From NCBI RefSeq assembly GCF_034347385.1, contig NZ_CP133777.1:682001-746000 (forward strand): a DNA stretch of 64,000 nt, given 5' to 3'. The position numbers and the translations under genes are program-made. The stretch comes from Actimicrobium sp. CCC2.4. GTDB taxonomy: Bacteria > Pseudomonadota > Gammaproteobacteria > Burkholderiales > Burkholderiaceae_D. The first letter of the stretch is position 1, and each line of letters begins with the position of its first letter. A model generated the notes under the pieces. It was given only the letters and a program-made list of their open reading frames with translations. It made no database searches and had not been told where the DNA came from. Below are positions 1 through 9,700 of the stretch, piece by piece.

Positions 1-272
1 TGGGCGATCTCGACGGATCGCAGGCCATGGCCACCGCTGCCTATAATGCCGGCCCGGGCCGCCCGCGCAGCTGGCGATCCTCGCTGACACGCCAGGTCGA
101 AGGTGCGGTATTCGCCGAATCGATCCCGTTCGCCGAAACGCGGGGCTACGTCAAAAACGTGCTATCCAACGCGACGTATTATGCGGCCCTGTTCGACGGC
201 AAACCGCAATCGCTGAAAGCCCGGCTCGGCATGATCGCCCCCAAGGGTTTCGTGGCTTCCGAGCTGCCTTGA
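1..272 (+). CDS. Lytic transglycosylase, C-terminal fragment
   Basis: The reading frame is open from the window edge (codons start at base 3) and ends with TGA at 270-272, so only the last ~89 residues are present and the true start lies upstream. It carries the AYNAGPGR motif at about residues 13-20 of the visible part, typical of the SLT catalytic domain of soluble lytic murein transglycosylases, which cleave the MurNAc-GlcNAc bond of peptidoglycan in the periplasm. The following TR.YVKNVL-type stretch (ETRGYVKNVL) is also usual for the end of that domain. An ATG at 27 lies inside the domain and is not a real start. Confidence 0.85.
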   Translation, partial: GDLDGSQAMATAAYNAGPGRPRSWRSSLTRQVEGAVFAESIPFAETRGYVKNVLSNATYYAALFDGKPQSLKARLGMIAPKGFVASELP

Positions 273-309
273 CAAACATTTTTGATTCTCTGAAAACGGA
301 CAAACTGTC

Positions 310-1287
310 ATGACCATGCACCACTGCAACGTCCTGGTACTCGGCGGCACCGGCTTCGTCGGTTCGCACCTGGTAGCCCAGCTGGTCGCCCAGGGCCGAC
401 ACGTTATCGTGCCGACCCGGCGTGCGATCCGCGCGCGCCATCTGGCCGTGCTGCCGACTGTCGAAATCGTCGAAACCGACATTCACCAGGAACAGGCGCT
501 GGCCCGGCTGATGGGGCGCACTGATGCCGTCATCAATCTGGTGGGCATCCTGCATTCGCGTCCCGTTAATGGTGGCGCAGCCAGCTACGGGCCTGATTTC
601 GCGCGGGCCCATGTCGAGTTGCCTATCCGTATCGTCGCCGCGTGCGGCGTGGCCGGCGTCAAACGCTCCCTGCACATGAGTGCGCTGGGGACCGATCGCA
701 ATGCGCCATCAATGTACTTGCGCTCGAAGGCCGCCGGCGAAGATGCCGCACTGTCGCATCCTGCAGTGGCCACGACGGTATTCCGGCCATCGGTGGTGTT
801 CGGCGAAGACGACGCCTTCCTCAACATGTTTGCCGCGATGCAGCGCTGGTTTCCGGTCATTCCGCTCGGCGGTGCCGATGCGCGCTTCCAGCCTATTTAT
901 GTCGAAGATGTGGCGCAGGCCTTTGTCAATGCCCTCGACAACCAGCACACGGTTGGTAAGGTCTATGAACTTGGTGGTCCCGAAGTGTTCACCTTGCGCG
1001 AGCTGGTGCAGCTGGCCGGACGCGCGTCCGGTCATCCGCGTCCGGTGATCGGCTTGCCGCCGGCACTGGCGCGCCTGCAGGCGCTGGTGCTCGAATTCGC
1101 CCCGGGCGGTCCGGTCATGAGCCGCGATAATCTCGACTCCATGAAAGCCGACAACGTCACGCGCGGACCGATTTCGCCGGAGCTTGGCGTGACACCGCAG
1201 GCGCTCGAAGCCATCGCGGCGCGCTATCTCGGCGAGGCCGGCGCGCGCAGTCGTTTCGACCAGTACCGTGTGCGCGCCAAGCGCTGA
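310..1287 (+). CDS. NAD(P)-binding epimerase-like protein (complex I NDUFA9 / atypical SDR family)
   Basis: A 325-residue protein with an N-terminal Rossmann motif GGTGFVGSH at about residues 12-20 and an overall pattern of the atypical short-chain dehydrogenases related to mitochondrial NDUFA9. Bacterial members are usually annotated as complex I NDUFA9-subunit-like or NAD-dependent epimerase; their substrate is unknown. YLRSKAAGE near residue 137 supplies the YxxxK active-site signature. The gene starts 37 bases after the transglycosylase gene and is followed 30 bases later by a GST gene, suggesting co-transcription. There is a second ATG two codons downstream; the Shine-Dalgarno signal is weak for both, so the exact start is uncertain. 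Function cannot be stated beyond nucleotide-dependent oxidoreductase or epimerase fold. Confidence 0.85.
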   Translation: MTMHHCNVLVLGGTGFVGSHLVAQLVAQGRHVIVPTRRAIRARHLAVLPTVEIVETDIHQEQALARLMGRTDAVINLVGILHSRPVNGGAASYGPDFARAHVELPIRIVAACGVAGVKRSLHMSALGTDRNAPSMYLRSKAAGEDAALSHPAVATTVFRPSVVFGEDDAFLNMFAAMQRWFPVIPLGGADARFQPIYVEDVAQAFVNALDNQHTVGKVYELGGPEVFTLRELVQLAGRASGHPRPVIGLPPALARLQALVLEFAPGGPVMSRDNLDSMKADNVTRGPISPELGVTPQALEAIAARYLGEAGARSRFDQYRVRAKR

Positions 1288-1317
1288 TTCCTCTCTTCTC
1301 ACCAACCCGGACCTCGC

Positions 1318-2043
1318 ATGCAAGCTACCGAACTCGATCCTACGTTGTCACAAACCCTGGCCGACGCCGGCAGGATGCCGCTCAAGCTGGTCATTGCCAA
1401 CAAGCGCTACTCGTCATGGTCGATGCGGCCATGGCTGGTACTGAAAGCCTTCGGCATCGCCTTCGAAGAAGCCTGCATCGGTCTGGGTCGCCCCGATACC
1501 TCGCTGCAGATTTCACATTACTCGGCAGCCGGCCGGGTGCCGGTGCTGCTGGCCGGCGACATCGCGGTCTGGGATTCGCTGGCGATCTGCGAATACCTGG
1601 CCGAACAGTTCCCCGAAAAAGCGATGTGGCCAACCGACGTTGCAGCGCGTGCGATGGCGCGTTCCATCTGCGCCGAAATGCATGGCGGCTTCACCGGCTT
1701 GCGTTCGTCAATGTGGATGAACATCGGAGCGAGTTTTCCCGGCAAAGGCCGCACGCCGGAGGCGCAGTCGGATATCGGCCGCATCAGCGAAATCTGGGAA
1801 ACCTGCCTGACGCAGTCCGGCCATCATCAATTCCTGTTCGGGGCGTTCTCGATTGCCGACGCCTACTACGCGCCGGTCGTGATGCGCCTGCAGATCTACG
1901 GCGTCTCGATGGCACCGGCCTTGCAGGCTTACGCCGACCGTGTCGCGGCCCATCCGGCAGTCGCGCAATGGATCGCCGAGGCCCTGCTCGAAACCGATCG
2001 CGTCGACAAATACGAGACCTACCCGGACCTGCCGGCTGCCTGA
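1318..2043 (+). CDS. Glutathione S-transferase family protein
   Basis: A protein of 241 residues from the first ATG, or 222 from the ATG at 1375, where homology to the thioredoxin-like GST fold begins (IANKRYSSWSMRPWLVLKAF). The SSWSMRPW motif and the following YSAAGRVPVL and WDSLAICEYLAEQFP segments match GST N-terminal domains of the YfcF/maleylacetoacetate-isomerase-like group, where a serine takes the catalytic place. A helical C-terminal domain follows. It is a soluble enzyme; no substrate can be named. It is placed directly before cca with no intergenic bases, so translation of the two is likely coupled. The extra 19 N-terminal residues have no recognisable domain. Confidence 0.85.
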   Translation: MQATELDPTLSQTLADAGRMPLKLVIANKRYSSWSMRPWLVLKAFGIAFEEACIGLGRPDTSLQISHYSAAGRVPVLLAGDIAVWDSLAICEYLAEQFPEKAMWPTDVAARAMARSICAEMHGGFTGLRSSMWMNIGASFPGKGRTPEAQSDIGRISEIWETCLTQSGHHQFLFGAFSIADAYYAPVVMRLQIYGVSMAPALQAYADRVAAHPAVAQWIAEALLETDRVDKYETYPDLPAA

Positions 2044-3210
2044 ATGCAGATCTATACCGTTGGCGGTGCGGTGCGCGACGCTTTGCTCGGGTTGCCGGTC
2101 AAGGACCGGGATTACGTGGTCGTTGGTGCCACGCCCGAGGCCATGGTGGCGCTCGGCTACACGCCGGTCGGCAAGGATTTTCCGGTCTTCCTGCACCCGA
2201 AAACGCACGAAGAATACGCACTGGCGCGCACCGAGCGCAAGACCGCGCCCGGCTATCGGGGTTTCGTCTTCCACGCCGCCGGCGATGTCACGCTGGAACA
2301 AGACCTGGTGCGGCGCGACCTGACCATCAATGCGATCGCGCAGGCCGTTGATGGCACGCTGGTCGACCCGTACGGCGGACGTGCCGACCTCGCCGCCAAA
2401 CTGTTTCGTCATGTCTCCGCTGCCTTTGCCGAAGACCCGGTACGCATCCTGCGCGTGGCCCGGTTTGCCGCCCGCTTCACCGGATTTTCGGTCGCACCCG
2501 ACACCAACCTGCTGATGCAGAACATGGTCGCCACGGGCGAAGTCGATGCACTGGTGCCCGAGCGGGTCTGGCAGGAACTGGCGCGCGGATTGATGGAGCA
2601 GCAACCATCCCGGATGTTAGACGTGCTGCGCGATTGCGGCGCACTGGCGCGCTTGCTGCCGGAGTTGGATGCGGGGGGGGCGTTGATGCCGCTGCTCGAT
2701 CAGGCGGCGCAGCAGGGGGTTGCATTACCGCTGCGGGTTGCCGTGCTGCTGCATGATCCGGCAGGCGACGCAGCCGCGCGGAAACAACGCGTAGACGCCA
2801 TCGCCATTCGCCTGAAAATGCCGGTGGAATGCCGCGACCTGGCTGTGATGGTGACGCGGGATTACCACGCTGTTGCCGGTGCGCTGGCATTGTCCGCCGA
2901 AGCCATCGTGAGCTTGATAGAGCGCAGCGACGGCTTGCGCAAACCGCAGCGGTTTGCCGACATGGTGATGGCGGTGCGCTGCCTCGTAGCTGTCAACGAC
3001 GCGCGTTCCGCAGACGATTTTCCGCAAGCGGCGTTTCTCGCCGATGCGCTGGAAGCGGCCCGCGGCGTGCCTGCCGGCGTGATCGCTGCCGGCCTTGGCG
3101 CGCAGTCGCAAGCCATTGCACAGGCCGTTCGGATTGCGCGCGTCGCGGCAGTGGCACGTCGCTTGGAGGCGGGTGGCCCGATCGGCGCTGCATCGCAACG
3201 CAATAACTGA
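2044..3210 (+). CDS. cca: CCA tRNA nucleotidyltransferase
   Basis: A 388-residue class II nucleotidyltransferase that adds or repairs the 3' CCA of tRNAs. The N-terminus has the GGAVRD motif (residues 7-12) and the DRDYVVVG metal-binding DxD-type motif (about 22-29). [10 protein letters not shown] (around 95) and [15 protein letters not shown] (about 135) are the usual nucleotide- and tRNA-binding motifs. The C-terminal part aligns with the HD phosphohydrolase domain of E. coli-type Cca but looks eroded: [11 protein letters not shown] stands where HPEIDTGVHVM-like sequence is expected, and LLHDPAG stands for LHDLGK. The nucleotidyltransferase function is well supported; the hydrolase activity is doubtful. 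The ATG follows the GST stop directly. Confidence 0.95.
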   Translation: MQIYTVGGAVRDALLGLPVKDRDYVVVGATPEAMVALGYTPVGKDFPVFLHPKTHEEYALARTERKTAPGYRGFVFHAAGDVTLEQDLVRRDLTINAIAQAVDGTLVDPYGGRADLAAKLFRHVSAAFAEDPVRILRVARFAARFTGFSVAPDTNLLMQNMVATGEVDALVPERVWQELARGLMEQQPSRMLDVLRDCGALARLLPELDAGGALMPLLDQAAQQGVALPLRVAVLLHDPAGDAAARKQRVDAIAIRLKMPVECRDLAVMVTRDYHAVAGALALSAEAIVSLIERSDGLRKPQRFADMVMAVRCLVAVNDARSADDFPQAAFLADALEAARGVPAGVIAAGLGAQSQAIAQAVRIARVAAVARRLEAGGPIGAASQRNN

Positions 3211-3295
3211 GACAGTTCAAGCCGCTCGGTAAAACATGGCCTACAATGCGTTGGTGCACTGCACCACAGCCCGCGCATTTTTTACAGGAACCCCC

Positions 3296-3976
3296 ATGAA
3301 CCCATCGGTAATTTTTGCTTCCGATCATCCTTTCGCTGGCACTCATCCTGACGTCCAGCTGACCGTTCGTGTCAAAGAGTTGTCCGAGCGCGACCGCCGT
3401 CGCATGCTGATGCACTTCCTGGCGCTGGCCGACAGTGATCGCTTGCTGCGCTTCGGCACGACACTGCCCGACGAACTCATTACCCGCTATGTCCAGAAAC
3501 TTGATTTTGTCCGCGACACCGTGTTTGGCGTCTACGACAACAACCTGAGGCTCATTGGCGTCGGTCATCTGGGTTTTGCGCCGCGCGACGCACTGCCAGC
3601 AGGGGCCGATGCCACCACCAAGGAGCGCGTTGCCGAGTTTGGCCTGTCGGTTTCCGAATCGGCACGCGGCATGGGCGTCGGGACTAAATTGTTCGAGCGT
3701 GCGGCGATCCACTGCCGCAACGCCGATGTTGACACGCTGTACATGCACTGTCTGTCGTCGAACCGGACCATGATCCGGATCGCCCACAAGGCCGGCATGC
3801 AAATACGTCGTTCGTACGGCGAAGCTGACGCCTACTTGAAGTTGCTACCGGCGAATGTCTCGAGCGTCATGCTCGAAGCCGTGCAGGAGCAGGTTGCCCA
3901 GTTCGACTATGCGTATAAAGCGAACAACCGGGCCGCGATCAAATGGTTCAACAATTACCTTCCGGGATTCAAGTAA
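3296..3976 (+). CDS. GNAT family N-acetyltransferase
   Basis: A 226-residue protein with the acetyl-CoA binding signature RGMGVGTKLFERA at about residues 123-135 (R-x-x-G-x-G) and the β-strand pattern of GNAT domains. The acceptor substrate is unknown. The start at 3296 was chosen because AGGAAC lies a few bases upstream; a longer frame from 3236 lacks a site and runs through a possible -10 box (TACAAT, 3242-3247). The C-terminal half after the GNAT core is helical and ends NNYLPGFK. It is convergent with the Lrp-type gene, 18 bases away, without a clear terminator between them. Confidence 0.85.
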   Translation: MNPSVIFASDHPFAGTHPDVQLTVRVKELSERDRRRMLMHFLALADSDRLLRFGTTLPDELITRYVQKLDFVRDTVFGVYDNNLRLIGVGHLGFAPRDALPAGADATTKERVAEFGLSVSESARGMGVGTKLFERAAIHCRNADVDTLYMHCLSSNRTMIRIAHKAGMQIRRSYGEADAYLKLLPANVSSVMLEAVQEQVAQFDYAYKANNRAAIKWFNNYLPGFK

Positions 3977-3994
3977 GGCTTTGCAGAGTGTCCG

Positions 3995-4498
3995 TCAGCG
4001 CAGCGGCAGCGCCGTCGTATCCTTGATGCGCTGCAATGCAAAGCTCGATTTGGCATCCAGTACCGCCGGATGGCGCAGCAGCGTTTCCATCATGAAGCGC
4101 GAAAAATGTTCCATGTCTTCGACATGGACCCGCAACAGATAATCCATCTCGCCGGTCATCGCATAGCAGGCCGCCACTTCAGGCCAGTGCGCCACCGATT
4201 CGGCGAAATCGCTGCGCGGCGAGCGGGCACCGGACGGCGCGGTGGCCATCGCGGCATCGCTATTCCTGCCGAGTCGCACATTGACATACGCGAGCAGGCC
4301 GAGGCCGATTTTTTCGGGGGCCAGCAGTGCCACATATTGCCGGATCACGCCGGCTTCTTCGAGTCGGCGGATACGTCGCAAGCACGGCGAAGGCGACAAA
4401 TTGACCCGTTCTGCCACCTCCTGATTCGATAGCCGGCCATCGTTCTGCAGGATCGCCAGGATCTTGCGGTCAGTCTTGTCCAGCGCAATTGACGCCAT
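3995..4498 (-). CDS. Lrp/AsnC family transcriptional regulator
   Basis: A 167-residue regulator. An N-terminal winged helix-turn-helix (about residues 5-60: LDKTDRKILAILQNDGRLS, then VAERVNLSPSPCLRRIRRLEEAGVI) is followed by the RAM ligand-binding domain, with the GEMDYLLRV motif near residue 115. It is slightly longer than usual because of a Ser/Ala/Arg-rich insertion at about 82-94. The gene is divergent from hppD with 127 bases between the start codons, and that gap holds inverted repeats suitable as operators. The placement suggests it senses an aromatic amino acid or derivative and controls hppD-phhA and itself; this is inference from position. Confidence 0.92.
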   Translation of the reverse strand: MASIALDKTDRKILAILQNDGRLSNQEVAERVNLSPSPCLRRIRRLEEAGVIRQYVALLAPEKIGLGLLAYVNVRLGRNSDAAMATAPSGARSPRSDFAESVAHWPEVAACYAMTGEMDYLLRVHVEDMEHFSRFMMETLLRHPAVLDAKSSFALQRIKDTTALPLR

Positions 4499-4524
4499 AA
4501 ATCACCTCGATATCCAATATGCCG

Positions 4525-4597
4525 GCAATTTTATTGCGGACAGCCCGCGCCCGGTAAATTCATTCGCAATTTTCTGCCGTCGGGCTCGACCTATACT
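4525..4597 (+). promoter_or_regulatory. Probable Lrp-type operators and hppD promoter
   Basis: Two GCAATTTT-containing sites lie in the divergent gap. The first, at 4525-4537, is the perfect palindrome GCAAT-TTT-ATTGC. The second, at 4566-4577, reads GCAATTTTCTGC. They are 41 bases apart, about four helical turns, so they face the same side of the DNA. A -10 box TATACT (4592-4597) follows for hppD; its -35 region falls in the second site and is poor, which would suit an activated or repressed promoter. A good ribosome binding site (AGGAGA) lies just before the hppD ATG. Assignment to the adjacent Lrp-type regulator is inference. Confidence 0.55.
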
Positions 4598-4625
4598 GAG
4601 GGACAAATTACAGTCAGGAGACAGC

Positions 4626-5732
4626 ATGCAATTCCAACCTTGGGACAACCCGATGGGCACCGACGGTTTCGAGTTCATCGAGTACGCGGCACCGGACCCG
4701 AAAGCGCTAGGCGCACTGTTCGAACAAATGGGCTTCAGCGCGATCGCCCGCCACCGTCACAAGGATGTGACGCTGTACCGGCAGGGCGAGATCAACTTCA
4801 TCATCAACGGCGAGCAGGATTCATTTGCGCAGCGCTTTGCGCGCCAGCACGGTCCGTCGATCTGCGCGATTGCCTTTCGCGTCGACGATGCCGCCTACGC
4901 CTACAAGCGCGCGCTCGAACTCGGTGCCTGGGGTTTCGATAACCGCACCGGTCCGATGGAACTCAATATCCCCGCCATCAAGGGCATCGGCGATTCGCTG
5001 ATCTACTTCGTCGATCGCTGGCGTGGCAAGACCGATGGCGTCATCGGCGACATCAGCATCTATGACGTCGACTTCGTCGCCATCCCCGGTGCGGTTGCCA
5101 ATCCGGTCGGCAATGGCCTGACCTACATCGATCACCTGACTCACAACGTCCATCGCGGCCGCATGAAAGAGTGGGCCGAATTTTACGAAAACCTGTTCGG
5201 TTTCCGCGAGGTCCGCTACTTCGATATCGAAGGCAAGCACACCGGCCTGAAATCAAAAGCGATGACCTCGCCGTGCGGCAAGATCCGCATCCCGATCAAT
5301 GAGTCGTCAGACGACAAATCGCAGATTGCCGAATACCTCGACCTGTATCGCGGCGAAGGCATCCAGCACATTGCGCTCGGTACCGACGACATCTACGGCA
5401 CCGTCGAGCAGATGGAAACGCAGCAAGTCCAGTTCCAGAAAACCATCGCCACCTACTACGACCTGATCGACCGGCGCTTGCCCGGTCATGGCGAAAACCT
5501 GGTCGAACTGCGTCGCCTCAATATCCTCGTCGATGGCACCAGCAGCGCGACCGAGCGCGAATTGCTGCTACAGATTTTTACCCAGACCGTGATCGGGCCG
5601 ATCTTCTTCGAGATCATCCAGCGCAAGGGTGACCAGGGTTTCGGCGAAGGCAATTTCCGCGCGCTGTTCGAGTCGATCGAGCTCGACCAGATCCGTCGTG
5701 GTGTATTGAATGTTGATAGTGCAGGGAGCTGA
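4626..5732 (+). CDS. hppD: 4-hydroxyphenylpyruvate dioxygenase
   Basis: A 368-residue non-heme Fe(II) enzyme that converts 4-hydroxyphenylpyruvate to homogentisate in tyrosine breakdown. The two vicinal-oxygen-chelate halves are visible, and the iron ligands expected for the family are His170 (YIDHLTHNV), His248 (IQHIALGTDD) and Glu329 (GPIFFEIIQRKG). The C-terminal GFGEGNFRALFESIE motif is diagnostic. The start at 4626 follows AGGAGA; an open frame extends further upstream but has no homology. phhA follows after one intergenic base, so the pair forms a phenylalanine-to-homogentisate operon. The next pathway enzymes (homogentisate dioxygenase and later steps) are not in this window. Confidence 0.97.
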   Translation: MQFQPWDNPMGTDGFEFIEYAAPDPKALGALFEQMGFSAIARHRHKDVTLYRQGEINFIINGEQDSFAQRFARQHGPSICAIAFRVDDAAYAYKRALELGAWGFDNRTGPMELNIPAIKGIGDSLIYFVDRWRGKTDGVIGDISIYDVDFVAIPGAVANPVGNGLTYIDHLTHNVHRGRMKEWAEFYENLFGFREVRYFDIEGKHTGLKSKAMTSPCGKIRIPINESSDDKSQIAEYLDLYRGEGIQHIALGTDDIYGTVEQMETQQVQFQKTIATYYDLIDRRLPGHGENLVELRRLNILVDGTSSATERELLLQIFTQTVIGPIFFEIIQRKGDQGFGEGNFRALFESIELDQIRRGVLNVDSAGS

Positions 5733-5733
5733 T

Positions 5734-6618
5734 ATGGGTGCCATCGAACGGGCAATCGGGCAGGAAGAATTTTTCAAGACACTGGATGACAAGTCTGATG
5801 GCGGCAAATTGCGCGGTGATTATTCCCGTGCCGACGCGCAGTACGTCGTGGCCCAGCAGTGGGATGCTTACACCGAAGCACAGCATGAATTATGGCGCCG
5901 GCTCTACGACCGGCAAGTGCGCCTGCTGCCGGGACGGGCTTGCGATGTCTTCATCGACAGCTTGAAAAAAATGGATGCCGCCGACAGTATTCCGGACTTC
6001 GTGCGGACCTCGGCGCAGCTGATGGCGGCGACCGGATGGACGCTCGTGGCGGTGCCGGGACTGGTGCCGGACTTCACGTTTTTCGAGCATCTGGCGAACC
6101 GGCGTTTTCCGGTCACGGTCTGGCTGCGCGAACCGGAAGAGTTCGATTACATCGCCGAGCCGGATGTGTTCCATGACTTTTTTGGCCACGTGCCGCTGCT
6201 GTTCAATCCGGTCTTTGCCGACCATTTGCAGGAATACGGCAAGGGCGGACTGAAGGCGATGCCGCTCGATGGCCTGACCAATCTGGGACGCCTGTACTGG
6301 TACACGGTCGAGTTCGGCCTGATCCGTACCGATGCCGGTCTGCGTGCGTACGGTGCCGGCATTTTGTCCTCGGGCGGCGAAATCGAACACTGCCTGAGCA
6401 GCCCGCAACCACGTCGGATCCGCTTCGATGCCGAGCGCGTCATGCGCACCGGCTACAAGATCGATTCGTATCAGGAAACCTATTTTGTCATCGACAGTTT
6501 CGAGCAATTATTTGCCGATACGGCACCGGATTTCACGCCGATTTATGCGCGCCTGAAAGACGTCGAAGCACTGCCTGCCGATACCCTGCTGGCCGGGGAG
6601 GTCGATCAAACTGTGTAA
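5734..6618 (+). CDS. phhA: Phenylalanine 4-monooxygenase
   Basis: A 294-residue pterin-dependent hydroxylase converting phenylalanine to tyrosine with tetrahydrobiopterin and O2. The iron ligands are His147 and His152 in VFHDFFGHVP and Glu193 in WYTVEFGL, as in bacterial PhhA. There is no regulatory ACT domain, normal for bacterial enzymes. The ATG at 5734 follows the hppD stop by one base and has GGGAG upstream, so translation is probably coupled. No pterin carbinolamine dehydratase (phhB) gene is adjacent. Its product, after transamination, feeds the neighbouring dioxygenase. Confidence 0.97.
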   Translation: MGAIERAIGQEEFFKTLDDKSDGGKLRGDYSRADAQYVVAQQWDAYTEAQHELWRRLYDRQVRLLPGRACDVFIDSLKKMDAADSIPDFVRTSAQLMAATGWTLVAVPGLVPDFTFFEHLANRRFPVTVWLREPEEFDYIAEPDVFHDFFGHVPLLFNPVFADHLQEYGKGGLKAMPLDGLTNLGRLYWYTVEFGLIRTDAGLRAYGAGILSSGGEIEHCLSSPQPRRIRFDAERVMRTGYKIDSYQETYFVIDSFEQLFADTAPDFTPIYARLKDVEALPADTLLAGEVDQTV

Positions 6619-6731
6619 CACCGTTGGCCCCGTGTAGAATAAAAAACCGACTGACGGTCCACAAGACCCGAAGAAGTCCAGACCGCGACACGATCGCATC
6701 CAAGAACATAATTTTTGGTACGGAGACAAGC

Positions 6732-9700
6732 ATGAATGCACCCCTGAAGCCCGAGCAGTCGTTGGCACCGGTCACTACGACCACGCCAACGCCGATCTCG
6801 CTGGACGACAAATACACGCTGGATCGCGGCCGCGCGTTTATCACCGGCACGCAGGCGATGATCCGGCTGCCGATGCTGCAGCGCCAGCGCGACGTGCGCG
6901 CCGGCCTCAATACCGCCGGCTTCATCACCGGCTATCGCGGGTCCCCGCTGGGTAGCGTCGACATGACCGCTGCCAAAGCCAAAAAGTACCTGGACGCCAA
7001 TCACATCAAATTCCACCCCGGCATGAACGAAGACCTGGCCGCGACCAGTGTCTGGGGTACGCAGCAAGTCAACCTGTTTCCCGGTGCGCAATACGATGGC
7101 GTGTTCGGTCTGTGGTACGGCAAAGGCCCCGGCGTAGACCGCTGCGGCGATGTCTTCAAGCATGCCAACATGGCTGGTACCTCCAAACATGGCGGCGTGC
7201 TGGTGCTGGCCGGCGACGACCATGCCGCCAAATCCTCGACCACCGCGCATCAAAGCGAACACATCCTGAAAGCCTGCGGCATCCCGGTGCTGTATCCGTC
7301 GTCGGTGCAGGAATATCTCGACTACGGCTTGCATGGCTGGGCCATGAGCCGCTTCACCGGTTTGTGGGTCTCGCTCAAATGCGTGACCGATATCGTCGAA
7401 TCGGGCGCCTCGGTCGACCTCGATCCGGACCGCGTGCAGATCGTGCTGCCGACCGACCTGGCTTTGCCTGCCGATGGCCTGAACATCCGCTGGCCCGATG
7501 CCGTGCTGGATCAGGAAGCGCGGATGAACAACTTCAAGTGGTACGCGGCGCTGGCCTATGCGCGCGTCAATAAGCTCAATAAAATCATCTGGGACAGCCC
7601 GCACGCGCGGATCGGCATCATCACGGCCGGCAAGTCCTACCTCGATACACGCCAGGCGCTGGCTGACCTCGGCATCGACGAAACCATCGCCCGCGACATC
7701 GGCATCCGCCTGTTCAAGGTCGGCATGACCTGGCCGCTGGAAGCGCAGGGTGTGCGCGAATTCGCGCAGGGCCTCGAAGAAATCCTGGTGGTCGAAGAAA
7801 AGCGCCAGATCCTCGAATACCAGGTCAAGGAAGAGCTGTACAACTGGCGCGATGATGTCCGTCCGCGCGTGGTCGGCAAGTTCGACGACACCGGTGAATG
7901 GAGTAACTCGCCCGGCATGGGCCACGGCGACTGGTTGCTGCCGGCGACTTATGAACTCAATCCGGCGCAGATCGCGCGCGCGATTGCGTCCCGCATCAGC
8001 AAGTACTTCGCCGGCCATCCGGTCGCGCAGCGGGTGCAGGAACGCATCGCTTATCTCGAAGCCAAGGAAGCCGTGCTGAAGGTCAGCGCCAAACCCGATC
8101 CGGCCAAGGATCGTATCCCGCATTTCTGCTCCGGTTGCCCGCACAACACCTCCACCAAGGTGCCTGAAGGCAGTCGCGCGCTGGCCGGCATCGGCTGCCA
8201 TTACATGGTGCTGTGGATGGACCGCGAGACATCGACTTTCACCCACATGGGTGCCGAAGGCACGACCTGGATCGGCCATGCGCCGTTCACCAGCGAACAG
8301 CACGTGTTCACCAATCTTGGCGATGGCACCTACTTCCATTCCGGCTTGCTGGCGATCCGTGCTTCGGTCGCAGCCAAGGTCAACATGACCTACAAGATTC
8401 TGTACAACGATGCAGTCGCGATGACCGGCGGCCAGACCGTCGATGGCCCGATCGACCCCGGCATGATCTCGCGCCAGATCGCCGCCGAAGGTGTCGGCCC
8501 GATCATCGTCGTCACCGACGAGCCCGACAAATACCCGTCCGGTTACGCCTGGGCCGACGGCGTGACCGTCCGCCATCGCAGCGAACTCGATGCGGTACAG
8601 CGCGAACTGCGCGAGTGCAAGGGCATCTCGGCGATGATTTACGACCAGACCTGCGCCTCCGAAAAACGCCGCCGCCGGAAGCGCAACGAGTACCCGGACC
8701 CGGCCAAGCGCGCTGTCATCAACGAAGCCGTTTGTGAAGGCTGCGGCGATTGCAGCGTGCAATCGAATTGCCTGTCGGTCGAGCCGCTGGAAACCGAATT
8801 CGGTCGCAAGCGCCAGATCAACCAGTCCTCGTGCAACAAGGATTTTTCGTGCGTCACCGGCTTCTGCCCGAGCTTCGTTACGGTCGAAGGCGGCCAGTTG
8901 AGGAAGCCGAAAAAAGTCACCGTCTCGAAAGACCCGGCGAGTGTTCCTGCGATGGTCCTGCCGCAGCCGATCCTGCCGACCACGGTCACGCCGTATGGCA
9001 TTCTGGTCGCCGGCATCGGTGGCACCGGTGTCGTCACGGTCGGCCAGATCCTGGCGATGGCGGCGCACATCGAAGGCAAGGGTTGCTCGGTACTCGACAT
9101 GAGCGGACTGGCGCAAAAGGGCGGGCCGGTGATGTCGCATGTGCGGCTGGCCGACCATCCCGACGACATCCATTCGACCCGCGTTGGCACCGGTGCCTCG
9201 GACCTCGTGATCGGTTGCGACGTCATCGTTGCCGCCAGCCGTGATGCCTTGTCGCGGATGGGCGAAGGACGCACCTACGCGGTCATCAATTCGACCAGCA
9301 CGCCGACCGCGGCTTTCGTCAAGAACCCCGACTGGCAATATCCGGGCGACGCCGCCGAAGCGCAATTGCGCGCCGCCTGCGGGAATGACCGGGTTGACTT
9401 TGTTGATGCCGGCAAGATCGCCACCGCACTGATGGGCGACACGATCGCGACCAACATGTTCATGCTCGGCTATGCGTGGCAAAAAGGGCAGGTGCCATTG
9501 AGTGAAGCGGCGCTGATGCAGGCCATCACGCTCAATGGCGTGTCAGTCGACTTCAACAAGCAGTCGTTTGTCTGGGGTCGCACTGCCGCGCATGATCTGG
9601 CGGCGGTCGAAAAAATCACCCGCAGCGGTGGCACCAGCGACACGTCTGCACAAGTCATCGAATTCAAGCGCGCGCCGAATCTCGACGACCTGATCACGAC

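Noticed and set aside
1708-2604. Open frame of 298 codons on the minus strand over the GST and cca genes
   Set aside because: It covers parts of two well-supported genes and has no motif of its own.
6606-9482. Open frame of 958 codons on the minus strand opposite the indolepyruvate oxidoreductase gene
   Set aside because: The plus-strand frame carries clear family motifs throughout. The antisense frame has no recognisable motif and is rich in Arg, His and Asp, typical of the complement of high-GC codons.
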